In this document: piece after piece, positions 7,865 through 16,524 of the stretch | Position numbering within the stretch: position 1 is the stretch's first letter | How the letters are laid out: every line of letters begins with the position of its first letter | NCBI RefSeq assembly: GCF_901686465.1 | Contig: NZ_LR594487.1 | Location: 2,471,865-2,535,864, forward strand | Reading direction: 5' to 3' | From: Halorubrum sp. DM2 | GTDB taxonomy: Archaea; Halobacteriota; Halobacteria; Halobacteriales; Haloferacaceae | Length of the DNA stretch: 64,000 nucleotides | The notes under the pieces: generated by a model | What the model saw: the letters and a program-made list of their open reading frames with translations, nothing else | What the model was told of the DNA's origin: nothing | Database searches by the model: none | Translations under genes and position numbers: made by a program

Positions 7865-8662
7865 ATGTCAACGCCCCGCGTCGTCTCGCTCGCCCCGAGC
7901 GCGACCGCGACGGTCGCCGCCCTCGGCGCGGCCGACCGGCTCGTCGGCGTCACCGCGCACTGCGATCTCTCGGACGACGCGGCGGCCGGCTCCGCGCACG
8001 GCGACGGTCCCGCGACCGTCGTCGGCGGGTGGCTGAACCCCGACCTCGACCGCGTTACCGCCCTCGACCCCGACGTCGTCCTCACGAGCGACGCGCTCCA
8101 GAGCGACCTCGCGGACGCCTGTCGCGACCGCGGGCTCGACGTCGCGCACCGCGAGCCGTCGACCCTCGACGACGCCGTCGGCGGGTTCGCCGCCCGCGGG
8201 AGCGATGTCGGCCGTCCCGAGGCGGGCGAGCGGCTCGCGGCCGACGCCCGCGACCGACTCGACCGGATCGCCGAGGCGGTCGCCGACCGCCCCCGCCCGA
8301 CCGTCTACTGCGAGGAGTGGTCCGACCCGCCGATGGCCGCCGGTAACTGGGTCCCCGACGCGGTCCGCGCCGCGGGCGGGCGCTACCCGTTCGTCGACTC
8401 GGGCGAGCGCTCCCGCGAGGTCGAGCCCGACGCCGTCGTCGCCGCGGACCCGGATCGCGTCGTCGTCCACGTCTGCGGCCGCGGCGACCGCGTCGACCCC
8501 GAAACGGTGGAATCGCGCGACTGGGTCGACGCCCCCGTCAGCGTGATCGACGACTCCCTCCTCAACCAGCCGAGCCCCGCCCTCCTCGACGGCGTCGAGC
8601 GGCTGGCGCGGTTGCTCCATCCCGAGGCGTTTTCGGCCGCCGGCGACGACGCCCGTACATGA
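7865..8662 (+). CDS. BtuF-like helical-backbone metal/cobalamin-binding protein
   Basis: 265 aa. It begins with RVVSLAPSATATVAALGAADRLVGVTAHCD, the typical start of the periplasmic-binding fold used for cobalamin and siderophores (BtuF/FhuD class). A PDVVLTSDALQ strand-helix and a C-terminal lobe (DWVDAPVSVIDDSLLNQPSPALLDGVE) follow. There is no signal peptide or lipobox, so it is predicted cytosolic, unlike transport-dedicated relatives. A role in cobalamin salvage or metal binding is therefore uncertain. Its stop overlaps the next gene's start by 4 bp (ATGA). Confidence 0.85.
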   Translation: MSTPRVVSLAPSATATVAALGAADRLVGVTAHCDLSDDAAAGSAHGDGPATVVGGWLNPDLDRVTALDPDVVLTSDALQSDLADACRDRGLDVAHREPSTLDDAVGGFAARGSDVGRPEAGERLAADARDRLDRIAEAVADRPRPTVYCEEWSDPPMAAGNWVPDAVRAAGGRYPFVDSGERSREVEPDAVVAADPDRVVVHVCGRGDRVDPETVESRDWVDAPVSVIDDSLLNQPSPALLDGVERLARLLHPEAFSAAGDDART

Positions 8663-9225
8663 CGACCCTGCGAGTCGGCGTCGGCAGCGGGAACCCGGTG
8701 AAGCGGCGCGCGGTCGAACTGGCGCTCGGATCCGCGTCGGACGCGGACCTCCCGGGCGACCCGACGGGCGTCGCGATCGAAGCGGTCCCCGTCGACTCCG
8801 GCGTGAGCGAACAGCCGACCGGCCACGCGGAGACCGTCGCGGGCGCGGAGAACCGGGCCGCGGCGGTCCTCGAAGCCGACACCGGATCTCCTTCCGGCTA
8901 CGACCTCGGCGTCGGCATCGAGGGCGGCGTCGCCGGGTTCGACGGGGTCGACGGCCGCTACCTGATCATGTGGGCGGCGGTGACGGACGGGGACCGCGTC
9001 GGTCGCGCCGCCGGGCCGAGCGTCGCGCTCCCGGCGGACGTCGCCGCCCGGATCGACGACGGGGAGGAGCTCGGACCCGTGATGGACGACCGCCTCGGCA
9101 CGGACGGGGTCGCGACGCGCGGCGGCGCGGCCGGCGCGCTCACCGGCGGTCGCGTCGACCGCGCCGAGGCGCTCGCGGCCGCGGTGAGCGGCGCGCTCGG
9201 TCCGTTCGCCTCGTCGCTGTACTGA
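8659..9225 (+). CDS. Inosine/xanthosine triphosphatase, YjjX/DUF84 family
   Basis: 188 aa. YjjX-type enzymes hydrolyse ITP and XTP and clean the nucleotide pool. The N-terminal VGVGSGNPVKRRAVELAL, then SGVSEQPTGHAETVAGAENRA, DLGVGIEGGV and a C-terminal GAAGALTGGRVDRAEAL are characteristic. Full length. It overlaps the BtuF-like gene by 4 bp, so the two are co-expressed, although I see no obvious functional link. Confidence 0.88.
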   Translation: MTTLRVGVGSGNPVKRRAVELALGSASDADLPGDPTGVAIEAVPVDSGVSEQPTGHAETVAGAENRAAAVLEADTGSPSGYDLGVGIEGGVAGFDGVDGRYLIMWAAVTDGDRVGRAAGPSVALPADVAARIDDGEELGPVMDDRLGTDGVATRGGAAGALTGGRVDRAEALAAAVSGALGPFASSLY

Positions 9226-9376
9226 CTCGAACTCCCGCCGAGCGGGTTCGAAGACCGTACCTAAACGCGGGTGTGGGCCGCCGCTCTCCGCCTTCGATTT
9301 CGGGAAAAACGCCCGACAGCGCCGTGTTAACCCGGTCTACCAACCGCCTTATGTGGGACGCAGACCTGATCCGTGT

Positions 9377-9631
9377 ATGAGCACTGCCCAACCGGACGCG
9401 GTCGCAGCCGAATCGGCCGGCCTCTCCGCGAAGCAGGCCCGCATCCTGCGGTACCTCCGCGAGAACGCGGCCGACCGGACGTACTTCAAGTCGCGGCTGA
9501 TCGCCGACGACCTCGACCTCTCGGCGAAGGAGGTCGGCGCGAACATGAGCGCCGTGGCCGACGCGGCCACCGAGGTCGACGTCAAGAAGTGGGGCTACTC
9601 GTCGGGCACGACGTGGATGATCACGGCCTGA
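9377..9631 (+). CDS. Small helix-turn-helix-like haloarchaeal protein
   Basis: 84 aa from the ATG at 9377. The sequence reads as a small winged-helix: LSAKQARILRYLRENAADRTYFKSRLIADDLDLSAKEVG, then a helix and a WGYSSGTTWMIT wing. It resembles uncharacterised haloarchaeal DUF7123-type proteins. A TATA-like cgccttatg lies ~27 nt upstream, supporting this start. Function unknown; a DNA-binding role is inferred from the fold-like pattern. Confidence 0.75.
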   Translation: MSTAQPDAVAAESAGLSAKQARILRYLRENAADRTYFKSRLIADDLDLSAKEVGANMSAVADAATEVDVKKWGYSSGTTWMITA

Positions 9632-9680
9632 TCGGCGACCGATATCGTCGTCGGGTCGACCGCCGACCGGCGACGGCGCG

Positions 9681-10289
9681 TCACGGATCGTACGCGACCA
9701 GCGACGCGGCGTCGTCGGCGAACGCGACCGTCTCGGCGTCGAAGGAGTCCGCGTACCGGACGACGAGGGTGAGCAGCCGCTCCGGCTCCGTCAACGCGTA
9801 GCCGTCGCTCCGGTCCAACAACCCCGCCGTCTCCAGATCCGCGGCCGCGGCGCTTATCGTCGGCCGGGAAACACCGAGCGCGCCAGCGAGGTCGGCTCCG
9901 GTCGCGTCCGGGTCGCGCAACAGCGCGAGGATCATCCCTCGCGGCGTCTCCCGGCGGAGGTATCCGAGCGCGCGCTTGTCCGTCTCGTCAAAGCGGTCCG
10001 CCGGGAAAAAGCGCCGGTAGTCGGCGTCCTTCTCCGACTCGATCGCACCCGATTCCTCGAGTTTCCGGAGGTGATACTGCGCCTCGCCGGTGCCGAGTCG
10101 GAGGTCGTCGCGGAGCTTCGAGAAGTGCGCGCCGGGGGTCGTCGGCACGTAGCCGCGGATCGCCTCCCGCGTCTCGTTGGCGTCACCGTCGTCGCTCGCG
10201 CTCGCGGTCCCGACGAACGGCGCGGCGGCTCCGACCGCGGCGAACCGCCGGAGCGTCTCGCGTTTCCGTCCGTCGAACCCCTCTGTCAC
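9681..10289 (-). CDS. Tandem winged-helix regulator with a Tat-signal-like N-terminus
   Basis: 202 aa from a GTG start at 10289, with a TATA-like gcttttg ~27 nt upstream, so probably leaderless. Residues ~10-31 (RETLRRFAAVGAAAPFVGTASA) look like a twin-arginine signal or anchor. Two winged-helix units follow: ~55-95 (FSKLRDDLRLGTGEAQYHLRKLEESGAIES) and ~115-165 (LLRDPDATGADLAGALGVSRPTISAAAADLETAGLLDRS). This pairing recurs in haloarchaeal regulators. A DNA-binding protein behind an export-like sequence is odd; the hydrophobic stretch is more likely a membrane anchor or an N-terminal relic. Confidence 0.8.
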   Translation of the reverse strand: MTEGFDGRKRETLRRFAAVGAAAPFVGTASASDDGDANETREAIRGYVPTTPGAHFSKLRDDLRLGTGEAQYHLRKLEESGAIESEKDADYRRFFPADRFDETDKRALGYLRRETPRGMILALLRDPDATGADLAGALGVSRPTISAAAADLETAGLLDRSDGYALTEPERLLTLVVRYADSFDAETVAFADDAASLVAYDP

Positions 10290-10378
10290 ACACGTAGTAG
10301 CCTACGGCTCGACAAAAGCACTTCGTTCGGGAATCGGACTGGGACGAAAAGCCGGTGTTCGCGGCGTCTCGCGCCGCG

Positions 10379-11527
10379 TCAGTTCTCCGTCTCCACTTCT
10401 GTGTCCGTCTCCACTTCCGCGGCCGCCTCCTCATCGTCCATCTCTTGGATGACCTCGTCGGCGGACCTGATGCTCGCGCCGGCGTCGCCCGCCTTCACGG
10501 CCTCGGCCTCCTTCTCTAACTCCTCGACGTTCATCTCCGCGGACTCCTCGATCTGGCCGAGAATCTCGTCGATGTCGTCGAGGCCGAGCATCTTCCGCGT
10601 GTCGGCGTCGAACTCCTTCCCGTCGAGCCCCTCCATCTCCTGAACGTCGGAGCCGGAGAGGGCCTTGCCGTAGCGGCCGACCAGACTGGTCAGCTCCTGC
10701 GGGAGGACGAAGGTGGTGGACTCGCCTTTGCCAATCTCCTCTAAGGTCTCCATGCCGCGCTCGATGATGGCGCGTTCGCCCATCGACTCGGCGGAGCGGG
10801 CACGGAGGACCGTCGAGATCGCGTCACCCTGCGCTTCGAGGATCTGGGACTGCTTTTCACCCTGCGCGCGGATGATGTTGGACTGCTTGTCACCTTCCGC
10901 CTGCTCGACCGCGGAGCGGCGTTCTCCCTGCGCTTCGAGGATCATCGCGCGGCGGCGGCGCTCGGCGGAGGTCTGCTGCTCCATCGCCTGCTGGACGTCC
11001 TTCGAGGGGTTGACCTCGCGGACCTCGACGCTCTCGACCCGGATCCCCCACTCGTCGGTGGGTTCGTCCAGTTCTTTCCGGATCTTCGCGTTGATCTCCT
11101 GGCGCTTGTTCAGCGTGTCGTCGAGCTCCATGTCGCCCAGCACCGCGCGGAGGGTGGTCTGTGCGAGGTTCGAGACGGCCTTCTTGTAGTCGTCGACCTC
11201 TAAGAATGCCTTCTTGGCGTCCATCACCTTGATGTAGACGACCGCGTCGGCGGTCACCGGGGAGTTGTCTCGCGTGATCGCTTCTTGGCGGGGCACGTCC
11301 AGCGTCTGGGTCCGCATGTCGAACGGATACGTCCGGGAGACGAACGGCGGGATGAGGTTGATGCCCGGTTCGAGCAGCTTTCGGTACTCGCCGAAGACGG
11401 TGAGCGTCTTCTTCTCGTAGGCGTCGACGATCTCGAACGACTGCCAGAGCGTGACGACCACGAGAAGCAGCGCGAGCAGGCCGACGCTCACGAGCTCGAA
11501 ACCGAGTTGGAGGGGTATCGGATCCAT
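10379..11527 (-). CDS. SPFH/stomatin-prohibitin family membrane protein
   Basis: 382 aa. One N-terminal membrane segment (~10-28) precedes a stomatin/SPFH domain (FEIVDAYEKKTLTVFGEYRKLLEPGINLIPPFV through LRAVLGDMELDDTLNKRQEINAKI and VESVEVREVNPSKDVQQAM). A long coiled coil follows (AERRRRAMILEAQGERRSAVEQAEGDKQ), then an acidic tail. Such proteins form ring-like membrane scaffolds and often work with NfeD or FtsH-type proteases. No nfeD gene is visible next to it. Confidence 0.92.
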   Translation of the reverse strand: MDPIPLQLGFELVSVGLLALLLVVVTLWQSFEIVDAYEKKTLTVFGEYRKLLEPGINLIPPFVSRTYPFDMRTQTLDVPRQEAITRDNSPVTADAVVYIKVMDAKKAFLEVDDYKKAVSNLAQTTLRAVLGDMELDDTLNKRQEINAKIRKELDEPTDEWGIRVESVEVREVNPSKDVQQAMEQQTSAERRRRAMILEAQGERRSAVEQAEGDKQSNIIRAQGEKQSQILEAQGDAISTVLRARSAESMGERAIIERGMETLEEIGKGESTTFVLPQELTSLVGRYGKALSGSDVQEMEGLDGKEFDADTRKMLGLDDIDEILGQIEESAEMNVEELEKEAEAVKAGDAGASIRSADEVIQEMDDEEAAAEVETDTEVETEN

Positions 11528-11589
11528 ACCTGCGTTTAGGACATCGCACGCTTAATAGTTCGCACGTCGGGGGCCGAATCGCTCCGCAG

Positions 11590-12093
11590 TCACTCGCTTC
11601 CGTCGAAGCGCGCCGCGACGTTCTCCAGCGCCGCGCGAAGCTGTCGCTCGTTGAACCGACGGATCACGGGCGCGCCGACCCTCGTGAGGGCGTTCTCCGG
11701 CAGGCCGTACGTCGCGGCGTACGTCAGCTCCGTCCCGCTCTCGACGGGCGCGAGCCGGAGATCGATGGTCCCGGTGAGCCGCCCCCGAAGTTCGAAGACG
11801 TGGCGCTCGGGCGGGTCGTGGACCGTCTGGACGATCTCGCCGTCGATCCCCATCCCCGCCATCCGGTAAGTGTACGAGAGGCGCTTCCCGCCGTCCTCCA
11901 GCGGTTCGACGTCTCTCACGTCCGTGAGTCCGGGAGTGATAGCCGCGTGGTTCGCCGGGTCGTCGAGGAACGCGAACACGGTCGCGGGGTCGGCCGCGAC
12001 GAGGATCGTGTCGCTCGCGGCGAACGGGTCGTCGGCCGGGTCGGACGCGTCGTCGCTCGGCTCCTCCGACTCGTCCGGTGGCCCCCAGTTCAT
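11590..12093 (-). CDS. SRPBCC/polyketide-cyclase-like protein (CoxG-like)
   Basis: 167 aa from the ATG at 12093. After an acidic ~25-residue lead, a START-like SRPBCC fold is recognisable: ILVAADPATVFAFLDDPANHAAITPGLTDVRDVEPLEDGGKRLSYTYRM, then IVQTVHDPPERHVFELRGRLTG and a C-terminal helix VIRRFNERQLRAALENVAARF. These proteins bind hydrophobic ligands; no specific ligand can be assigned. The start overlaps the Bat-like regulator stop by 4 bp, so the pair is one operon. A longer reading frame upstream is only a shadow of the regulator gene. Confidence 0.85.
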   Translation of the reverse strand: MNWGPPDESEEPSDDASDPADDPFAASDTILVAADPATVFAFLDDPANHAAITPGLTDVRDVEPLEDGGKRLSYTYRMAGMGIDGEIVQTVHDPPERHVFELRGRLTGTIDLRLAPVESGTELTYAATYGLPENALTRVGAPVIRRFNERQLRAALENVAARFDGSE

Positions 12094-14093
12094 TCGCTCG
12101 ATCGGGGGTCGACGTACGCCTCGACCAGCTTCCGTTCTGCCGCGCGGAGGTGCTGGTGGAACGTCTGCCGGGTGATCCCCATCCGCTCTGCGATCTCCGA
12201 GCCGTCGACCGGGCGCGGCCACTCGAAGTAGCCGTTCAGCTCGGCGGTCTTCAGCGCCGCGCGCTGTCGCTCGGTGAGCTGTTCGTCGACCGCCGCCGCG
12301 AACTCCGCGACGGTGCGGTCGCGGCTCTCGCGCTCGACGCGCGACCGAAGCTCGACGCCCTCGTACTCGTCGCGGAACACGTCGAGAATCGACCGGACGT
12401 CGCGTTCGGGCGGTGCCTCGATCGTGAGCGTCGCCGCGTCCGCGGTGGCGGTCGCCTCGGAGACGACGCCGCCGTGGTCGGCCAACCGCGCGAGCGGCGG
12501 CGATTCGGTGACGGTGACGGCGAAGCTGACTGCGTCGGTCGTCTCCGAGACCGGTCGCACTGACCGGACCATCGGCAGGTCCGCCACCTCGTCGAGGTCC
12601 ACGTCGCCGCCGCCGACTCGGAAGTACAGCTCGCCGGCGTCGTCGTCGAGCCGCGTCGTCCCGAGGTGTTCGACCTCCTTGCCGACCGCGTCGGCGATCC
12701 GCGTGAGCGTCGACGACGGGTCGCGGATCTCCACGACGATCTCGGAGACGCGGTCGGTGGTGAGGATCCGCGTCGTCTCGATCGAGTGGAGCCCGTTGGC
12801 GATCATCTTCCCGACCGACTCGCACACCTTCCGCTCCCGGCGGTCGAGGACGTCCGCGCCGTTCCCGTAGATCCCCAAGACGCCGTACCGACGCTTCCCG
12901 TACGTGAGCGGGACGACGAGCAGTTGCGTCCCGCCGGCAGACGCCGGCGAGAGCGGGCCGCCGTCGCCGCCCTCTATCGATCCGCCCCGGAGCTCCTCCG
13001 TCTCGATCGCCTCCCGGACCTCGGCCGGAAGCTCCCCGACGTCGAGGGTCGTTCCCGGTTCGACCGCGACGCCGCTCGCGGCGCTTATCTCGAACTGCCC
13101 GGTCGCCGAGGAGACCTCCCCGATCCACGCGCCGGCGTACCCCGGCTCGTCGGCGACGACCTCGCAGACCCGCTCCGGGATGACCTCCGGGTCCCAGTTC
13201 TCGACGAGGATCCGGGTGATGTCGCTGAGGAGCCCGTTCACCCGGCCGAGGAGTCTGTCGAGCGCCCGGCGCTCCGTCGCGAGCTTCTCGGCGCGCTCCT
13301 CCGCGAGCCGCTCGGCCGCCTTCCGCTCGCTGACGTCATTCTGGAACCCGACGTAGTGGGCCAGATCGCCGTCCTCGTCGTAGACTGGGGCCACCGTCAG
13401 CTCGTTCCAGAACGGCGTCCCGTCCCGTCGGTAGTTGCGGACCTCGACGGTCACCTGCTCCTCGTTCCCGATCGCCTCCGCGATCTCCGCGACGGTCTCC
13501 GGGTCCGTGCCCGGTCCCTGGAGGAACCGCGGGTTCCGACCGAGAACCTCCTCGATCGGGTAGCCGGTGTGTTCTTTCCACGCGTCGTTGACGTACACGA
13601 GCGGGTAGTCGGGGAGGTCCGGGTCGCTGATGCTGATCCCGATCGGCGCGTCCTCGACGGCCCGCGTCACCTCCGCCGCGGACGGCTCGTGGTCGGACAC
13701 GTCCTGTCGCGGCTCCGAGGCGGGGACGCCGGAGGAGACCGCTGACACGTCGGAGACGAGCTGGTCGATCGACGCCGACCCGTTCTTCTTGAGGAACCGG
13801 TTGACGCCGTTCTCGTAGGCCGCCTCCGGGACGCCCTCCTCGTCCGTCTCGGTGAACATCACGACGGGGACGCCGGCGTCCGACTCCTCGATCGCGGTCG
13901 CCAACGCGACGCCGTCGTCGCCGGCCAGCGCGTACTCGCTGACGACGCAGTCGTACTCCCCCGTCGTCGCCTTCGCGACGGCGGACGCCGCGGTCTCCGT
14001 GCGCGTCACGTCGAACCCCGCGGCATCGAGCGCCGTCTCGATCCGATCGCTCCCCTCATCCGGGTGGACGAGCAGAGCCCGAGCGTTCGCCAT
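12090..14093 (-). CDS. Bat-like regulator: REC-like, LOV-type PAS, GAF, bacterio-opsin-activator HTH
   Basis: 667 aa from the ATG at 14093, with CATTAACC ~28 nt upstream as TATA. Domains: receiver-like (~2-118), where the phospho-acceptor position reads VVSEYAL, with Glu replacing Asp; a LOV-like PAS (~140-255); a coiled linker; GAF (~285-430); and a C-terminal Bat HTH (LTERQRAALKTAELNGYFEWPR through ITRQTFHQHLRAAERKL). The LOV signature reads GRNPRFLQG, so the photoactive Cys is replaced by Pro (~188). Domain order and length match Bat, the activator of bop. The bop gene lies ~2.7 kb away across the CDC48-like gene, so control of bop is plausible but not shown. Confidence 0.88.
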   Translation of the reverse strand: MANARALLVHPDEGSDRIETALDAAGFDVTRTETAASAVAKATTGEYDCVVSEYALAGDDGVALATAIEESDAGVPVVMFTETDEEGVPEAAYENGVNRFLKKNGSASIDQLVSDVSAVSSGVPASEPRQDVSDHEPSAAEVTRAVEDAPIGISISDPDLPDYPLVYVNDAWKEHTGYPIEEVLGRNPRFLQGPGTDPETVAEIAEAIGNEEQVTVEVRNYRRDGTPFWNELTVAPVYDEDGDLAHYVGFQNDVSERKAAERLAEERAEKLATERRALDRLLGRVNGLLSDITRILVENWDPEVIPERVCEVVADEPGYAGAWIGEVSSATGQFEISAASGVAVEPGTTLDVGELPAEVREAIETEELRGGSIEGGDGGPLSPASAGGTQLLVVPLTYGKRRYGVLGIYGNGADVLDRRERKVCESVGKMIANGLHSIETTRILTTDRVSEIVVEIRDPSSTLTRIADAVGKEVEHLGTTRLDDDAGELYFRVGGGDVDLDEVADLPMVRSVRPVSETTDAVSFAVTVTESPPLARLADHGGVVSEATATADAATLTIEAPPERDVRSILDVFRDEYEGVELRSRVERESRDRTVAEFAAAVDEQLTERQRAALKTAELNGYFEWPRPVDGSEIAERMGITRQTFHQHLRAAERKLVEAYVDPRSSE

Positions 14094-14112
14094 ACTTGGC
14101 ACTTCGTGACGA

Positions 14113-14126
14113 TACGGGTTAATGGT
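14113..14126 (-). promoter_or_regulatory. TATA box of the Bat-like gene
   Basis: On the minus strand CATTAACCCG lies about 28 nt before the ATG at 14093. This fits a leaderless haloarchaeal transcript and supports the ATG over the GTG nine bases upstream. Confidence 0.5.
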
Positions 14127-14354
14127 TGCCGCTTTCCCGGGAAGTTGGATCCCGGTCCAAGGTCGCGTCCGGGGACGGCGACCCTCCCGATCGCGTCGGC
14201 GTCAGGCGCTCGCTTCGACCGCACCCGCCGACGGCCGGGGCCCCCTCGTCGGACGCGACGGTGTCCAGTCAGGCCGTGATTACTTTGTGATCGGTGCGCG
14301 TAGGATCGACGTATGCTGTCGATGACCGTCGCCGGCGGGGCGTCCCGCGATCCG

Positions 14355-14423
14355 ACCGACGACCGATGACGGTACGTACCGACGACCGATGACGGTACGT
14401 ACCGACGACCGATGACGGTACGC
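14355..14423 (+). repeat. Three tandem 23-bp repeats carrying the start codon of the CDC48-like gene
   Basis: Units 14355-14377 and 14378-14400 are identical, and unit 14401-14423 differs only in its last base. Each contains ATGACGGTACG. The third ATG (14412) starts the CDC48-like gene. The ATGs at 14366 and 14389 each open an 8-codon frame, MTVRTDDR, whose TGA stop overlaps the next ATG (ATGA). The rest of the 14094-14354 gap shows only a possible TATA (gattactttg, ~14278). Confidence 0.9.
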
Positions 14424-16505
14424 ATCCCAGTCCGCGAGCCGCCCACGTCGGTCCCCGGGGACCGCATCGGACTCCCCGAGGCCGTCCTCGCCGAACTCGG
14501 GGTCGGTCTCGGCGACTCGGTCGCCGTCGAAGGCGCGCACCGCGTCGTCGCTCCCGTCGTCGCGGTCGACGACGGGTCGCGGGCCGTCTTCCTCCCCGAA
14601 CGACTCCGCCGGACCGCGGGCGTCGAGCCGGGCGAGACCGTGACCGTGTCGGCCTCGGACCTCCCCGTCGCGTCGGCGATCACCCTTCGGCTCCGCCAGT
14701 CGGTCGACTTAGCGCGGAGCGAGGACGCGATCCGCCGCCGGCTCGACCGCCGGGTCGTCGCGGTCGGCGACGAGTTCGAGGTCACCCGCCTCGGCGGTGC
14801 CCTCACGCTCCGGTTCGACGTGCGCGACGTGGCCCCGTCGTCGCCGGCCGTCGTCGGCGACGAGACCGAGATCACCGTCGCGGCCGACGAGGGGGCCCCG
14901 GCCGTCGTCGCCGAACGCCCGGACGGTCTCGGGGTCGACGTCGTCCCGACGGCCACGTTCGAGCGCCTCCGTGAGGCGGTCGCGACCCGGTTCGACGCCG
15001 CGGACACCTTCGAGTCGGCGGGGTACCCGACGCTGGGGCTGCTCCTTCACGGGCCGCGCGGGTCGGGGAAGACGACGCTTGTCGAGGGCGTCGCGGCCGC
15101 GACCGGCGCGACGCTCGTCCGCGTCTCGGCGGCCAGGCTCCGCGGCGAGCGGGCCAGCAACCAGACGGACCAGCTCGACCGCGTCGTCGAGAGCGTCCCG
15201 GCGGGAGAGCCGACCGTGGTCCTCCTCGACGACCTCGAAGCGCTCGGCACCGACGACGGCGGCGGCTCCGCGCTGGCCGACCGGCTCCGATCGACCATCG
15301 ACGAGCTCCGCGCCGGCGAGCGGACGGTCGTGATCGGCGCGACGACCGACCCGAGCGGCGTGCCGTCGGCGCTGCGTCGCGGCGGGCGGTTCGACCGCGA
15401 GATAGCGGTCGAGCCGCTGACGACCGCGGAGCGGCGAGCGGCCCTCGAATCGCTGTGTTCGGGCGCGTCGCTCGCCATGGATGTCGACTTCGAGTCGATC
15501 GCCGCACGGCTCAACGGGTACGTGTTCGCCGACCTGACCGTCCTCGTGGACGCGGCGTTGGAGCGCGCGGTCCGGCGCGACGGCCGGTCCGCGATCCGGA
15601 TGACCGACTTCGACGCCGCGCTCGACGAGGTCGAGCCGACCGGCCTCCGGGAGGTCACGGTCGAGTTCCCCGCGGTCGGCTGGGACGAGGTCGGCGGCCT
15701 GGAGCCGGCCAAACGCGAACTCGTGCGCGCGGTGTACTGGCCGCTAGAGTACGCCGACCGCTTCGCCGAGATGGGGATCGACCCCCCGTCGGGCGTGCTC
15801 CTTCACGGGCCGCCGGGAACCGGGAAGACGCTGCTCGCGCGGGCCGCGGCGAGCCTCAGCGACGCGAACTTCATCCCGGTGAACGGTCCCGAGCTGCTGG
15901 ACAAGTACGTCGGCGCGAGCGAGCAGGCGGTCCGCGACCTGTTCGCCACCGCGCGCGAGAACGCGCCGGCGGTGGTCTTCTTCGACGAGGTCGACGCCGT
16001 CTCGCCGAAGCGCCGGGGCGACGACACGGGTGCCGGCGAGCGCGTCGTGTCGCAGCTTCTGACAGAGCTAGACGGGCTGGAGCCGCTCACCGACGTCGTG
16101 GTGATCGCGGCGACCAACCGCCCGGACAACATCGACGAGGCGCTGCTCCGCCCGGGACGGATCGAGAAGGCGGTCGAGACGCCGCTCCCCGACCGGGACG
16201 CGCGCCGCGAAATCCTGCGGATCCACGCGCGGGAGATGCCGGTCGCGTCCGACGTCGACCTCGACGCCGTCGCCGACCGCACCGCCGGGTATAGCGGCGG
16301 CGACCTCGCGGCGCTGGTCCGGGAGGCCGGACTGCTCGCGATCGAGGACGGGATCGTCGACGACGGCCCGACGACCGACTCGACCGTCGGTCGCGGCCAC
16401 TTCGAACGCGCGCTCTTAGAGACGTCGCCGTCGACCCGCGACGGGCGGGCCGGCGTCGAGCCGTCGGCGGACGACCGACCGGAGAGCGATCGATCGGCGG
16501 AGTGA
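14412..16505 (+). CDS. CDC48/VAT-like AAA ATPase with two AAA domains
   Basis: 697 aa. Residues 1-170 form a CDC48-type N domain (double-psi barrel-like, GDRIGLPEAVLAELGVGLGDSVAVEG). The first AAA module has Walker A GPRGSGKTT (~214-222) and a Walker B ending DD rather than DE (VVLLDDLEA), so hydrolysis there may be weak. The second has Walker A GPPGTGKTLL (~466), Walker B VVFFDEVDA, sensor ATNRPDNIDEALLRPGRIE and a GYSGGDLAALVREA helix. Canonical CDC48 proteins unfold substrates for the proteasome. This one is shorter than the usual ~740-aa archaeal version, so it is a divergent paralogue. The start region is a triple tandem repeat. Confidence 0.92.
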   Translation: MTVRIPVREPPTSVPGDRIGLPEAVLAELGVGLGDSVAVEGAHRVVAPVVAVDDGSRAVFLPERLRRTAGVEPGETVTVSASDLPVASAITLRLRQSVDLARSEDAIRRRLDRRVVAVGDEFEVTRLGGALTLRFDVRDVAPSSPAVVGDETEITVAADEGAPAVVAERPDGLGVDVVPTATFERLREAVATRFDAADTFESAGYPTLGLLLHGPRGSGKTTLVEGVAAATGATLVRVSAARLRGERASNQTDQLDRVVESVPAGEPTVVLLDDLEALGTDDGGGSALADRLRSTIDELRAGERTVVIGATTDPSGVPSALRRGGRFDREIAVEPLTTAERRAALESLCSGASLAMDVDFESIAARLNGYVFADLTVLVDAALERAVRRDGRSAIRMTDFDAALDEVEPTGLREVTVEFPAVGWDEVGGLEPAKRELVRAVYWPLEYADRFAEMGIDPPSGVLLHGPPGTGKTLLARAAASLSDANFIPVNGPELLDKYVGASEQAVRDLFATARENAPAVVFFDEVDAVSPKRRGDDTGAGERVVSQLLTELDGLEPLTDVVVIAATNRPDNIDEALLRPGRIEKAVETPLPDRDARREILRIHAREMPVASDVDLDAVADRTAGYSGGDLAALVREAGLLAIEDGIVDDGPTTDSTVGRGHFERALLETSPSTRDGRAGVEPSADDRPESDRSAE

Positions 16506-16524
16506 GACGCCCGCCACGCGGGCG

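Noticed and set aside
14355-14423. The 23-bp triple repeat as a small CRISPR array or plasmid iterons
   Set aside because: There are no spacers, the units are directly adjacent, and the repeat includes the start codon of a chromosomal gene.
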